From contig JAMPXR010000079.1 in NCBI GenBank assembly GCA_023701085.1, forward strand, positions 1 to 9,098: 9,098 nucleotides of DNA, in the 5' to 3' direction. This DNA comes from Ramlibacter sp. (lineage in GTDB: Bacteria; Pseudomonadota; Gammaproteobacteria; Burkholderiales; Burkholderiaceae_C). The notes beneath the pieces were generated by a model, which saw only the letters and a list, made by a program, of their open reading frames with translations, was not told the DNA's origin and did no database searches. The position numbers were made by a program, and so were the translations under genes. Every line of letters begins with the position of its first letter. Position 1 is the first letter of the stretch. Positions 1-5,936 of this stretch are shown here, in pieces.

Positions 1-798
1 CTTCGCCTGGCCGCCCAGGTCCAGCGTCAGGTGCACGCCCAGCCATGAGTCGGATGGCGCCGGATAGATCAGGCGCGAAAAAGGCGCCTTGCCGGGCAGC
101 GCGTAATAGCTGCCTTTGGCGAAATGCTCGGCGGGCACGAAGCGGGGGTCCAGCCCCGTGAAGCGGCGCGCCAGCGCGCAGGCGTGCAGCGACGCGGAAT
201 TGACCACGACGCGCGCGGCCACCTCGCTGCCGTCCGCCATGCGCACCACGTGGGCGCCGCCGCCTTGCCCCAGCACGGCGGAATCCACCGGCGAATCCAA
301 AGCGACCCCGCCCCCGGCCTTTTCCAGATCGCCCTGCAAGGCCAGCATCAGGCCGTGGCTGTCGACGATGCCCGTCGTTGGCGAGTGCAAGGCCGCGACA
401 CAACGCAAGGCCGGTTCCATGACCCTGGCCTCGTGCGCTTCGAGCCACTGCACGGGAACGCCGTTCGCGCCGGCGCGCGCCTGCAGGCCGCGCAAGGCCG
501 CCGCTTCGGCGTCCGTGGTCGCGACCAGCAGCTTGCCGCAATTGCGGTGGTTCACGCCGTGGCTGGCGCACAGCCCGTACAGCAGCTGCTTGCCGCGCAC
601 GCACAAGCGCGCCTTGAGCGAACCCGGCGGGTAGTAGATGCCCGCATGAATCACTTCGCTGTTGCGCGAGCTCACGCCCTGCCCGATGGCGCGCTGCGCC
701 TCGGCCACGATGGTTTCCCGGCCGCTTTGCGCCAGCGCGCGGGCCACGGCCAGGCCCACGATGCCGGCCCCGATGACGATCGCGTCGACCTGGTCCAT
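1..798 (-). CDS. FAD-dependent oxidoreductase, L-2-hydroxyglutarate oxidase-like (3' end beyond the window)
   Basis: An open minus-strand frame of 266 codons begins at ATG 798 and runs off the left edge without a stop, so the C-terminus is missing. The N-terminus is a Rossmann FAD-binding fold of the DAO family: GAGIVG at residues 10-15 follows a hydrophobic beta strand, and an acidic residue, E33, ends the second strand. The stretch [18 protein letters not shown] (46-63) is the hallmark I associate with L-2-hydroxyglutarate oxidase/dehydrogenase (LhgO, L2HGDH). KGSYY near 228-232 and [12 protein letters not shown] near 253-264 also fit that family. Members oxidise a 2-hydroxy acid to the 2-oxo acid and pass electrons through FAD to a membrane quinone or oxygen. 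Many bacterial relatives have no proven substrate, so the substrate is inference. The start overlaps the stop of the upstream amidohydrolase gene by one base (TGATG), which points to translational coupling. Other DAO-family hydroxy- or amino-acid oxidases remain possible. Confidence 0.85.
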   Translation of the reverse strand, partial: MDQVDAIVIGAGIVGLAVARALAQSGRETIVAEAQRAIGQGVSSRNSEVIHAGIYYPPGSLKARLCVRGKQLLYGLCASHGVNHRNCGKLLVATTDAEAAALRGLQARAGANGVPVQWLEAHEARVMEPALRCVAALHSPTTGIVDSHGLMLALQGDLEKAGGGVALDSPVDSAVLGQGGGAHVVRMADGSEVAARVVVNSASLHACALARRFTGLDPRFVPAEHFAKGSYYALPGKAPFSRLIYPAPSDSWLGVHLTLDLGGQAK

Positions 799-1649
799 CA
801 CGCGAACTGCCGCGGATCGGTGCGCAGCAGCATCTCCACCAGCGATCGCAGGTGGCGCCGCAGGGGCTCGAAGCCCGCGTGCGGTTCCAGCGTGCGCTCG
901 TCCATGTAGAGTTTGCGATTGATTTCCACCTGCACGCCATGGCGCTGGCGCCGCGGATCGCCGTAGCGCCGCACCAGTTCCACGCCCTTGTAGGGGTGGT
1001 TGTACGAGACGCTGTAGCCCAGCGACGCGAGGAATTCGCAGATCCTCGCCGAAAGTGCGGGCGCCGCCGACGTGCCGTCGCGGTCGCCGATGACGAAGTC
1101 GGCGTGCACGAGTCCCGGGAAATCGGTCGAATAGGCGGAGGCGACGGCGGGCATCGAATGGCAGTTCAGGTGGATGCTGTAGCCGTGCCGCGCATGGGCC
1201 GCGGCGATCGCGGCGCGCACGGCGTCGTGGTACGGCTGCCAGCAGCGCTCGATGCGCGAGCGCAGCTCGTGCACCGGCAATGGCCGATCATAGATGGGAT
1301 GGCCGTCGTCCGTCATGCGCCAGACCAGGCCCTTGCCCAGACGCACCTTGGCCAGCGCCGCCGCGTCGGTTTCGACCGGGTCCGGCCAGGGTCCGTCCAG
1401 CAGTGTGACATCGACCTCGGTCGTATTGCGATTGACGTCGATGTAGCTGCGCGGAAACAGCGCCTCGATCCAGGCCGCGCCCACGTCGGGCGCGAAGTCG
1501 TAGAGCTTTTCGACATGGGTGTCCTCGGCCTGGCGCAGCACCTGCAGTTCGCAGGCATGGCCGAAGTCGGCCGGGTAGTTCACGCCGCTGTGCGGCGAGT
1601 CGAGCACGAGCGGGGTGCTGCCCTCGACAATACGGACCAAAGAAGACAT
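798..1649 (-). CDS. N-formylglutamate amidohydrolase family protein
   Basis: This 283-residue protein matches the N-formylglutamate amidohydrolase family. Members hydrolyse N-formyl-L-glutamate to glutamate and formate (HutG-type, last step of one histidine degradation route) or related N-acyl substrates. Visible family motifs are SPHSG (18-22), DVNR (71-74), HLNCHSMP (160-167), GDRDG (188-192) and [13 protein letters not shown] (239-251). The His, Asp and Glu residues in these blocks are the expected zinc-site and catalytic residues of this zinc carboxypeptidase-like fold. The length is normal and no signal peptide is present, so it should be cytosolic. No other hut gene is visible, so a role in histidine breakdown is not shown. 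Its stop shares one base with the start of the downstream FAD oxidoreductase, which suggests one transcript. There is no clear Shine-Dalgarno upstream of ATG 1649. The start is kept because the protein aligns from its first residues. The family call is strong; the exact substrate is uncertain. Confidence 0.9.
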   Translation of the reverse strand: MSSLVRIVEGSTPLVLDSPHSGVNYPADFGHACELQVLRQAEDTHVEKLYDFAPDVGAAWIEALFPRSYIDVNRNTTEVDVTLLDGPWPDPVETDAAALAKVRLGKGLVWRMTDDGHPIYDRPLPVHELRSRIERCWQPYHDAVRAAIAAAHARHGYSIHLNCHSMPAVASAYSTDFPGLVHADFVIGDRDGTSAAPALSARICEFLASLGYSVSYNHPYKGVELVRRYGDPRRQRHGVQVEINRKLYMDERTLEPHAGFEPLRRHLRSLVEMLLRTDPRQFA

Positions 1650-1696
1650 GGGACGATTGTGGCGCAGCGGGCATCGCCTTGGGGGCAGGCGCGACT

Positions 1697-1745
1697 GCCG
1701 CGCGGCTGCTTGCCCGCGGCACGCCGCCCGGCCGTGACGCGGCCG
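1697..1745 (-). terminator. GC-rich hairpins after the peptidase gene, possible weak terminator
   Basis: Within the 96-bp spacer between the peptidase stop and the amidohydrolase start are two perfect 6-bp inverted repeats. One is CGGCCG-N5-CGGCCG (1729-1745), which touches the peptidase stop codon. The other is GCCGCG-N12-CGCGGC (1697-1720). Neither is followed by a T-run on the minus strand, so they may only attenuate transcription or protect the RNA 3' end. In DNA this GC-rich such repeats also arise by chance. Confidence 0.25.
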
Positions 1746-3668
1746 CTACTGCGTCGACCAGGCGTAATAGCCCACGCCTTCGTACTGGTAGCTCGGCTGG
1801 GCCCAATCGCGCTCGAACTCGCTGGTGGTGTAGAAGTGCGTCGCCAGGGCAGCGTTGTAGAGCCGATAGACCGCGGCGGCCGTGCCTCCGCTGGTCGCCT
1901 GCGCATACCAGCCGATGCCTTCGTACCGGTAGTACGGCATCAGGGCGAGCACGTTGTCGCGCTCGGCGTCGCTGATCGTGTAGAAATGCCGTCCGGTGAG
2001 CGTGTTGTAGAAACGGTAGACGGGTGACGCGCCTGCGACCGCCGACGCGTAGGCGTAAAACGCGACACCTTCGTACTTGAAAGGCGAAGGCCCGCTCGTG
2101 AGCCAATCGCGCTCCTGGGTGTTCATGGTGAAGAAGTGCGCGCCGGTCGTGGCGTTGTAGAAGCGGTAAATTGCGCTGCGCGGGGTCGCCGGCGCCACCG
2201 GGGGGCTGAGCCAGCGGCTGAGCCCCGCGAAATAAGCGGTATCCAGGCGCCCGTAGGCGTCGGCGCCATTGAACGAGCAGCTCGCGCTGCCGCCATAGAG
2301 CTGCCCGATCAGGTAGCGGCTGCCTCCCAGGGTCGAGAACAGGCCGGAGCCGCTGCTGCCGGCCTCGGTCGTGCCCCGGCTCCAGGTGGACATGACGAAG
2401 TTCCCGCCGGACTGGGAGGTGGGTGCGCAGCTGAAGGTGCCCGGCTCCCAGCCCGGACTGCAACTGCCGAAGCCGGATACCGAGCCCTCGTTGTATTTCT
2501 GCAGATCGCCCCAGGGGTGGTGGATGCCGATGACGGCCTCCCCGATCGAAGGCGCATCCACCCGCCATCCGGAGAACACCGCGCCGGCCGGAGCAGGCTC
2601 GTTCAGTCTCATGAAGGAGGTGTCGGTGGTGGTGCTGGTGTACAGCAGGGTCGCGCCCAGGTTCAGCCGGCGATAACCGGGATTGAGCTGGAGCACGTTG
2701 CAGGCCGTGGAGCGGTAGAACCAGTAGGTGTTCAGCGACGAGGCCGCGCTCTGGTTGGAAATGCAGTGGCTGGCGCTGAGGAAGTACGGCGTGCCGCTGG
2801 AGATCGAATCGTTCACCAGCGTTCCGGTGCACAGAAAGGTCGTGCCGCCGCTGGTGAAGAGCATCCTGGCCGTGGACTGGCTCGTGTTGGGTTCGTTCAC
2901 GCAGGACACGTCCACATTGCAGCTGGCCGCCTCGCCGATCTTCAAGGTGCCGAAGTCGTCCGCCTTCACGTGCAGGTGCGACAGTCGGGGAACGGCAATG
3001 TCCACCGCGTCGCCGGACGCGCCCGGCGGCAGCACGATCTCGACGGTGAGCTCCTCGCCCTGCACCACGGGCGTCCAGTAGGTGCGCCCCTCCTCGCTCA
3101 GGTCGCCGGCATCGCGGTTGCGCCGGAGGGTTTCCAGGACGGTGCGGCCGGGGATCTCGAACGCCGTGCCGGCGCCGCGGGCGTAACCTCGGATGACCGC
3201 GTCCGCGGGAAGCTTGCGCACCAGCAGACCGACGCGCAGGCCGGCGGCGCCTTCCGACGTGAAGCTGATGGCGGCGGCATGGCCGCGGCCCGGGCGCTGG
3301 TGCCATTTCAGCGTGCGGGCCATGGCGGCCGCATCGAAGGTATCCGGAACCTCTCGGGCGCTGCCGATCCGGGCCGCAACGCCGGGCCCGCCCTGGGCGC
3401 GCCCCAGCTCGGCACGGCGCGCGGCGGCCAGCTGAGGCAGCCTGACGCCGGATGCGGGTGGCCTTTCGCCCGCGGACAGGTTCGTCGGGGCGCTTTTCGC
3501 CTGCATCGGGGCAGGCTGGAATGACTCGGCGCTGGTCACCAGCGGCGCCGTCTCGACCGGCATGGACGCGGGTGCCGCAAGCCCGACGGCCGCGCCCTGG
3601 CCGCCGCCGCAGCCTGAAATCGTCATCACAAGCGCAGTCAGGACTGCGGGGATCCATCTCGCGTTCAC
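1746..3668 (-). CDS. Predicted lipoprotein serine peptidase, lysyl endopeptidase (Lys-C)-like, with three C-terminal DUF5648-like repeats
   Basis: This 640-residue trypsin-fold peptidase resembles Achromobacter protease I. I chose GTG 3668 because GGAG lies 5 nt upstream and translation then opens with a short basic N-terminus, a hydrophobic stretch and the lipobox ISGC (C20); the next residue is Gly, not the Asp that signals inner-membrane retention. Residues 21 to about 243 form a long propeptide. The catalytic domain (about 244-489) has CTGTLVN (280-286), SASHC with His301, TTTDTSF with Asp349, IGIHHPWG (380-387) and EAGSSGSG with Ser439, giving a complete triad. Its cysteines pair by position with the three Lys-C disulfides (250-464, 256-323, 280-302), plus an extra pair, 403/414. 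D470 in ADAYGR sits where the Lys-specificity Asp lies. Residues 499-640 hold three repeats of the YRFYN...HFYT...ERD...YEG pattern, probably for binding or surface attachment. Lys or Arg specificity is inferred. The next gene on the strand starts 96 bp downstream, so the two are not tightly coupled. Confidence 0.88.
   Translation of the reverse strand: MNARWIPAVLTALVMTISGCGGGQGAAVGLAAPASMPVETAPLVTSAESFQPAPMQAKSAPTNLSAGERPPASGVRLPQLAAARRAELGRAQGGPGVAARIGSAREVPDTFDAAAMARTLKWHQRPGRGHAAAISFTSEGAAGLRVGLLVRKLPADAVIRGYARGAGTAFEIPGRTVLETLRRNRDAGDLSEEGRTYWTPVVQGEELTVEIVLPPGASGDAVDIAVPRLSHLHVKADDFGTLKIGEAASCNVDVSCVNEPNTSQSTARMLFTSGGTTFLCTGTLVNDSISSGTPYFLSASHCISNQSAASSLNTYWFYRSTACNVLQLNPGYRRLNLGATLLYTSTTTDTSFMRLNEPAPAGAVFSGWRVDAPSIGEAVIGIHHPWGDLQKYNEGSVSGFGSCSPGWEPGTFSCAPTSQSGGNFVMSTWSRGTTEAGSSGSGLFSTLGGSRYLIGQLYGGSASCSFNGADAYGRLDTAYFAGLSRWLSPPVAPATPRSAIYRFYNATTGAHFFTMNTQERDWLTSGPSPFKYEGVAFYAYASAVAGASPVYRFYNTLTGRHFYTISDAERDNVLALMPYYRYEGIGWYAQATSGGTAAAVYRLYNAALATHFYTTSEFERDWAQPSYQYEGVGYYAWSTQ
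1749..2174 (-). repeat. Three tandem protein-level repeats (DUF5648-like) encoded at the peptidase 3' end
   Basis: Three consecutive units of about 42-50 residues start at codons 499, 549 and 599 of the peptidase (DNA 2174-2025, 2024-1875 and 1874-1749). Each carries the series YRfYN, HFyT, ERD, Y.YEG and a final aromatic YA or YAY. The first two are longest and end in an Ala/Ser/Gly-rich linker. The third is shorter between ERD and YEG and ends the protein. The pattern fits the DUF5648 domain seen in secreted bacterial proteins, whose function is not established. The DNA has diverged, so these are old duplications rather than recent ones. Confidence 0.75.
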
Positions 3669-3996
3669 CGGGACTCCATGATGGGCTGCAGAGACTGGAG
3701 GGGACGCGTCGGGCCAGGCGGCCACGCGACGCGCGAGGTGCATTGAAGGGTCGATGAAGACGGCGGGGATGCTGGCATTGGACAGTGCAGACTCTGCGTT
3801 GTTCCTGGTACGGCCCGGGCCGCTGACAAAAAAAGACAACTGGCACATGCACCGGGCCGTTCGAGCATAAGGCGAGCAAGGCGCAAGCCTCACCCCAACG
3901 CGGAAAATCGCGGATGATGGCGGATGGATCGTGGCGGCGGCCCCACGCCGGCGCGGCATCTTCATGCCTTCGGGCGAAAGCCTTTGGAGTTGGACC
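3669..3996. other. Divergent intergenic region between the peptidase and the DUF6494 gene
   Basis: This 328-bp stretch holds no gene that I can support. It must carry the promoters of the minus-strand peptidase and the plus-strand small gene, but I found no convincing -35/-10 pair on either strand. The only visible Shine-Dalgarno sites are GGAG at 3674-3677 (minus strand, for the peptidase) and GGAG at 3986-3989 (plus strand, for the small gene). A 9-bp inverted repeat, ACGGCCCGG (3810-3818) with CCGGGCCGT (3852-3860), surrounds an A7 run at 3828-3834. Two copies of CGGATG 10 bp apart lie at 3911-3926 and look incidental. Confidence 0.6.
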
Positions 3997-4203
3997 ATGG
4001 ACGAAGAAGTCTTCAACCTCAGCATCCGTAAATTCCTGAAGATGGTCGGCGTCAGCTCGCAGCGCGACATCGAGCAGGCGGTGGCCAGGGCGCTGGCCGA
4101 CGGGTCCATCGCGGGCAAGGAGACATTTCCCGCAACGGTGACGCTCGAAGTCGCCGGCCTCAAACTGAATGCGCGCTTCGACGGCGAAATCCGGCTGGAA
4201 TGA
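3997..4203 (+). CDS. Small conserved protein, DUF6494 type
   Basis: This 68-residue protein has the pattern I associate with DUF6494, a family of small, function-unknown proteobacterial proteins. The N-terminal half (FNLSIRKFLKMVGVSSQRD, residues 6-24, then IEQAVARAL, 25-33) is predicted to be helical. The C-terminal half alternates as beta strands (ATVTLEVAGLKL and FDGEIRLE). There is no signal peptide or membrane segment, so it is probably cytosolic. I start it at ATG 3997, not at the in-frame ATG 3931, because GGAG lies 7 nt upstream of 3997 and the extra 22 residues are Arg/Pro-rich and unlike the family. The gene stands alone, divergent from the peptidase and convergent with tRNA-Val. 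The family assignment is from memory of the sequence pattern. Confidence 0.8.
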   Translation: MDEEVFNLSIRKFLKMVGVSSQRDIEQAVARALADGSIAGKETFPATVTLEVAGLKLNARFDGEIRLE

Positions 4204-4206
4204 GCC

Positions 4207-4222
4207 GGCGCGAATGCGCGCC
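4207..4222 (+). other. Hairpin just after the DUF6494 gene
   Basis: The perfect inverted repeat GGCGCG-AATG-CGCGCC starts 3 nt after the stop codon. No T-run follows on the plus strand (the next bases are A-rich), so it is not a typical intrinsic terminator. It could stabilise the mRNA 3' end or end transcription weakly. Confidence 0.35.
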
Positions 4223-4226
4223 GCAC

Positions 4227-4254
4227 AAAGAAAAAACGGCACCGAGCGTGCCGT
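4227..4254 (-). terminator. Rho-independent terminator of the dnaQ-tRNA-Val unit
   Basis: Read on the minus strand, this is a 7-bp stem ACGGCAC/GTGCCGT (4254-4248 with 4242-4236) with a 5-nt loop, followed directly by TTTTTTCTTT. It begins 15 nt after the tRNA 3' end. The position and the T-tract make it a clear intrinsic terminator for the minus-strand transcript. On the plus strand it has no T-run and should not stop transcription from the DUF6494 gene. Confidence 0.9.
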
Positions 4255-4269
4255 GGATTCCGCGTTCCG

Positions 4270-4344
4270 TGGTGGGCGGTACTGGGATCGAACCAGTGGC
4301 CCCTCCCGTGTGAGGGGAGTGCTCTACCGCTGAGCTAACCGCCC
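4270..4344 (-). tRNA. tRNA-Val (anticodon CAC)
   Basis: The minus strand folds as a complete cloverleaf of 75 nt with an encoded CCA end. The acceptor stem is GGGCGGT/ACCGCCC, the D stem GCTC/GAGC, and the anticodon stem CTCCC/GGGAG with loop CTCACAC. The T arm is ACTGG-TTCGATC-CCAGT, followed by discriminator A and CCA. The loop places CAC at positions 34-36, which reads the valine codon GUG, very common in a GC-rich genome. It lies 25 bp after the dnaQ stop and 15 nt before an intrinsic terminator, so it is probably processed from a dnaQ transcript. Confidence 0.97.
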
Positions 4345-4369
4345 GTGCGTCCCGCAGGAAAGCCTTGAA

Positions 4370-5134
4370 TTATGCCACAGGCAATGGGACGGTCCCCGTC
4401 GATGGGCCGGCCGCCGCGAGCGCGTCATCGGCCGGCCGGGTCCGCCAGAGCGTCTTGCCGCCGCTCGCCTTATCGAGCTGCGTCAGGACTTCCTCATGGG
4501 CCGCCGTTTCCTGCTCGCTGGCCAGCAGCACGGGCAGGGTGAAGGCCGTCAGGTCGACCCGCGCGGCGATGCCGCCGGTCGCGTCGCCGCCGGCCGCGAT
4601 GTCGATCAGCAGCGCCTCCTGTCCGCGCGTGAGGTTGATGTACACGTCCGCCAGCAGTTCGGCATCCAGCAAGGCGCCGTGCAGGGTACGGGCGGAGTTG
4701 TCCACGCCCAGGCGGTCGCACAGCGCGTCCAGACTGTTGCGCTTGCCCGGGTACATCTCCTTGGCCATGGCCAGGGTGTCGGTCACCGAACCCACATGGC
4801 CCATGAACGCCGGCTTGCCGAGCCGCTGCAGTTCCATGTCGAGAAAGGCGACGTCGAACGCGGCGTTGTGGATGATGATTTCGGCCCCGGCCAGGTATTC
4901 GAGCAGCTCGTCGGCGACGCTGGCGAACAGGGGTTTGTCGCGCAGGAACTCATTGCTGATGCCGTGCACCTTGAGCGCATCCTCGTGGCTGTCGCGCTCG
5001 GGATTCAGGTAGAAATGCCGGTTGTTGCCGGTGAGCTTGCGTCCCAGCAGCTCGACGCAGCCGATTTCGATGATGCGGTCGCCGTCTTCGGCGGACAAGC
5101 CCGTGGTTTCGGTGTCGAGGACGATCTGGCGCAT
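4370..5134 (-). CDS. dnaQ: DNA polymerase III epsilon subunit (3'-5' proofreading exonuclease)
   Basis: This 254-residue protein is DnaQ, which removes misincorporated nucleotides as part of the polymerase III core with alpha (DnaE) and theta-like partners. The DEDDh exonuclease motifs are intact: DTETTG with D7 and E9 (Exo I), HNAAFD with D94 (Exo II), and LHGALLDAELLADVY with H152 and D157 (Exo III). The stretch EEVLTQLDKASGGKTLWR (214-231) resembles the C-terminal part of E. coli epsilon that docks on DnaE. A tail of about 23 further residues, rich in Pro and Ala, extends beyond the E. coli end. The start is fixed: an in-frame TGA sits directly before ATG 5134 and the Exo I motif begins at residue 7. 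There is no Shine-Dalgarno sequence, and a CATAAT box ends 7 bp upstream. tRNA-Val follows 25 bp downstream on the same strand. Confidence 0.97.
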   Translation of the reverse strand: MRQIVLDTETTGLSAEDGDRIIEIGCVELLGRKLTGNNRHFYLNPERDSHEDALKVHGISNEFLRDKPLFASVADELLEYLAGAEIIIHNAAFDVAFLDMELQRLGKPAFMGHVGSVTDTLAMAKEMYPGKRNSLDALCDRLGVDNSARTLHGALLDAELLADVYINLTRGQEALLIDIAAGGDATGGIAARVDLTAFTLPVLLASEQETAAHEEVLTQLDKASGGKTLWRTRPADDALAAAGPSTGTVPLPVA

Positions 5135-5152
5135 TCAAGCCATTATGCTTGA
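5135..5152. promoter_or_regulatory. Inverted repeat and -10-like box in the dnaQ/SDR divergent promoter
   Basis: The 46-bp gap between the two divergent starts contains the perfect dyad TCAAGC-CATTAT-GCTTGA. On the minus strand its centre reads CATAAT, a five-of-six match to the sigma-70 -10 box, placing the start of transcription at or next to the dnaQ ATG. On the plus strand the same centre reads CATTAT (a weaker match), and TATGCT overlaps it. No good -35 box is visible for either direction. The symmetry could be an operator for a dimeric repressor or a hairpin in the dehydrogenase leader RNA. Confidence 0.5.
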
Positions 5153-5180
5153 GCCGCACCGTGCGAAAGGAGCGTGAACG

Positions 5181-5936
5181 ATGTTCGACCTGAGCGGAAA
5201 GGTCGCCGTAGTGACCGGCGGCAATGGCGGGATCGGCCTGGGCATGGCGCGTGGACTGGCGCAAGCCGGCGCGACCGTGGTGCTCGCCGGGCGCGACGCG
5301 GCCAAATCGGCGGCCGCGGTGCGGGCCCTGGCGTCCGAGGGTTGCCGGGCGGATGCGATCGGGGCCGACGTGACTGACGAGAGCGCAGTGGCGCGCCTGT
5401 TCCAGCAGGCCGTGTCGCGCCATGGCCGGCTGGACATCCTCGTGAACAACGCCGGCGCCACCGTCCGCAAGGCCGCCCACGACATGAGCCTGGACGAGTG
5501 GCGCTGCGTCATGGACACGAACCTGACCAGCGCGTTTCTGTGCTGCCGCGCCGCGCACCCGCTGATGCGGCAAGCCGGCGGCGGCAAGATCATCAACGTC
5601 GGCTCCATGATGTCGATCTTCGGCGCGCCCTATGCGCCCGCTTACGGGGCCAGCAAAGGCGGCGTGGTCCAGTTCACGCGGTCCATCGCCACGGCCTGGG
5701 CGGCGGACCACATCCAGGCGAACGCGGTGCTGCCCGGATGGATAGACACGCAGCTCACGCGCAAGGCGCGCGAGCAGGTGCCCGGCCTGAACGAACGCGT
5801 GCTGGCGCGCACGCCGGCCGGACGCTGGGGACAGCCCGCGGACCTGGCGGGGATCGCGGTGTTCCTGGCCAGCAGCGCCTCGGACTTCGTCACCGGCACC
5901 GCAATCCCGGTGGACGGGGGCTATTCGATCGCCTAG
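5181..5936 (+). CDS. SDR family NAD(P)-dependent oxidoreductase
   Basis: This 251-residue classical short-chain dehydrogenase/reductase has every expected element. They are the cofactor loop TGGNGGIG (12-19), NNAG (89-92), and the catalytic tetrad N114, S142 (in VGSMMS), Y155 and K159 (YGASK). The C-terminal block PVDGGYS (243-249) is also typical. Arg38 after the second strand (LAGRD) suggests NADP(H) preference, but this is only a rule of thumb. The overall pattern resembles sugar-acid dehydrogenases such as gluconate 5-dehydrogenase or KduD, and also 3-oxoacyl reductases, so the substrate cannot be named. The protein is soluble with no signal peptide. AAGGAG lies 8 nt before ATG 5181, a strong ribosome binding site. 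The gene is divergent from dnaQ across 46 bp and convergent with fdx across 14 bp, so it is a single-gene unit. Confidence 0.93.
   Translation: MFDLSGKVAVVTGGNGGIGLGMARGLAQAGATVVLAGRDAAKSAAAVRALASEGCRADAIGADVTDESAVARLFQQAVSRHGRLDILVNNAGATVRKAAHDMSLDEWRCVMDTNLTSAFLCCRAAHPLMRQAGGGKIINVGSMMSIFGAPYAPAYGASKGGVVQFTRSIATAWAADHIQANAVLPGWIDTQLTRKAREQVPGLNERVLARTPAGRWGQPADLAGIAVFLASSASDFVTGTAIPVDGGYSIA

Noticed and set aside
1656..1661. CACAAT on the minus strand as a -10 box and leaderless start for the amidohydrolase gene
   Set aside because: The hexamer 17 bp upstream (CCCCAA) does not resemble a -35 box, and unlike dnaQ no in-frame stop abuts the start. Too weak to list as a promoter.
2136..3524. 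A 462-codon plus-strand open frame antisense to the peptidase
   Set aside because: No motif and a biased Ala/Gly/Arg composition. The opposite strand has a full catalytic triad and conserved repeats.
3669..4226. Extension of the peptidase frame upstream to 4226
   Set aside because: The added 186 residues would overlap the small DUF6494 gene and bury the lipoprotein signal. GTG 3668 has a Shine-Dalgarno and yields a proper signal peptide.
1288..4242. A 984-codon minus-strand open frame spanning the peptidase and part of the amidohydrolase
   Set aside because: It is a different frame of two clearly real genes. Its product is Arg/Pro/Gly-rich with no recognisable domain, as expected for GC-rich shadow frames.
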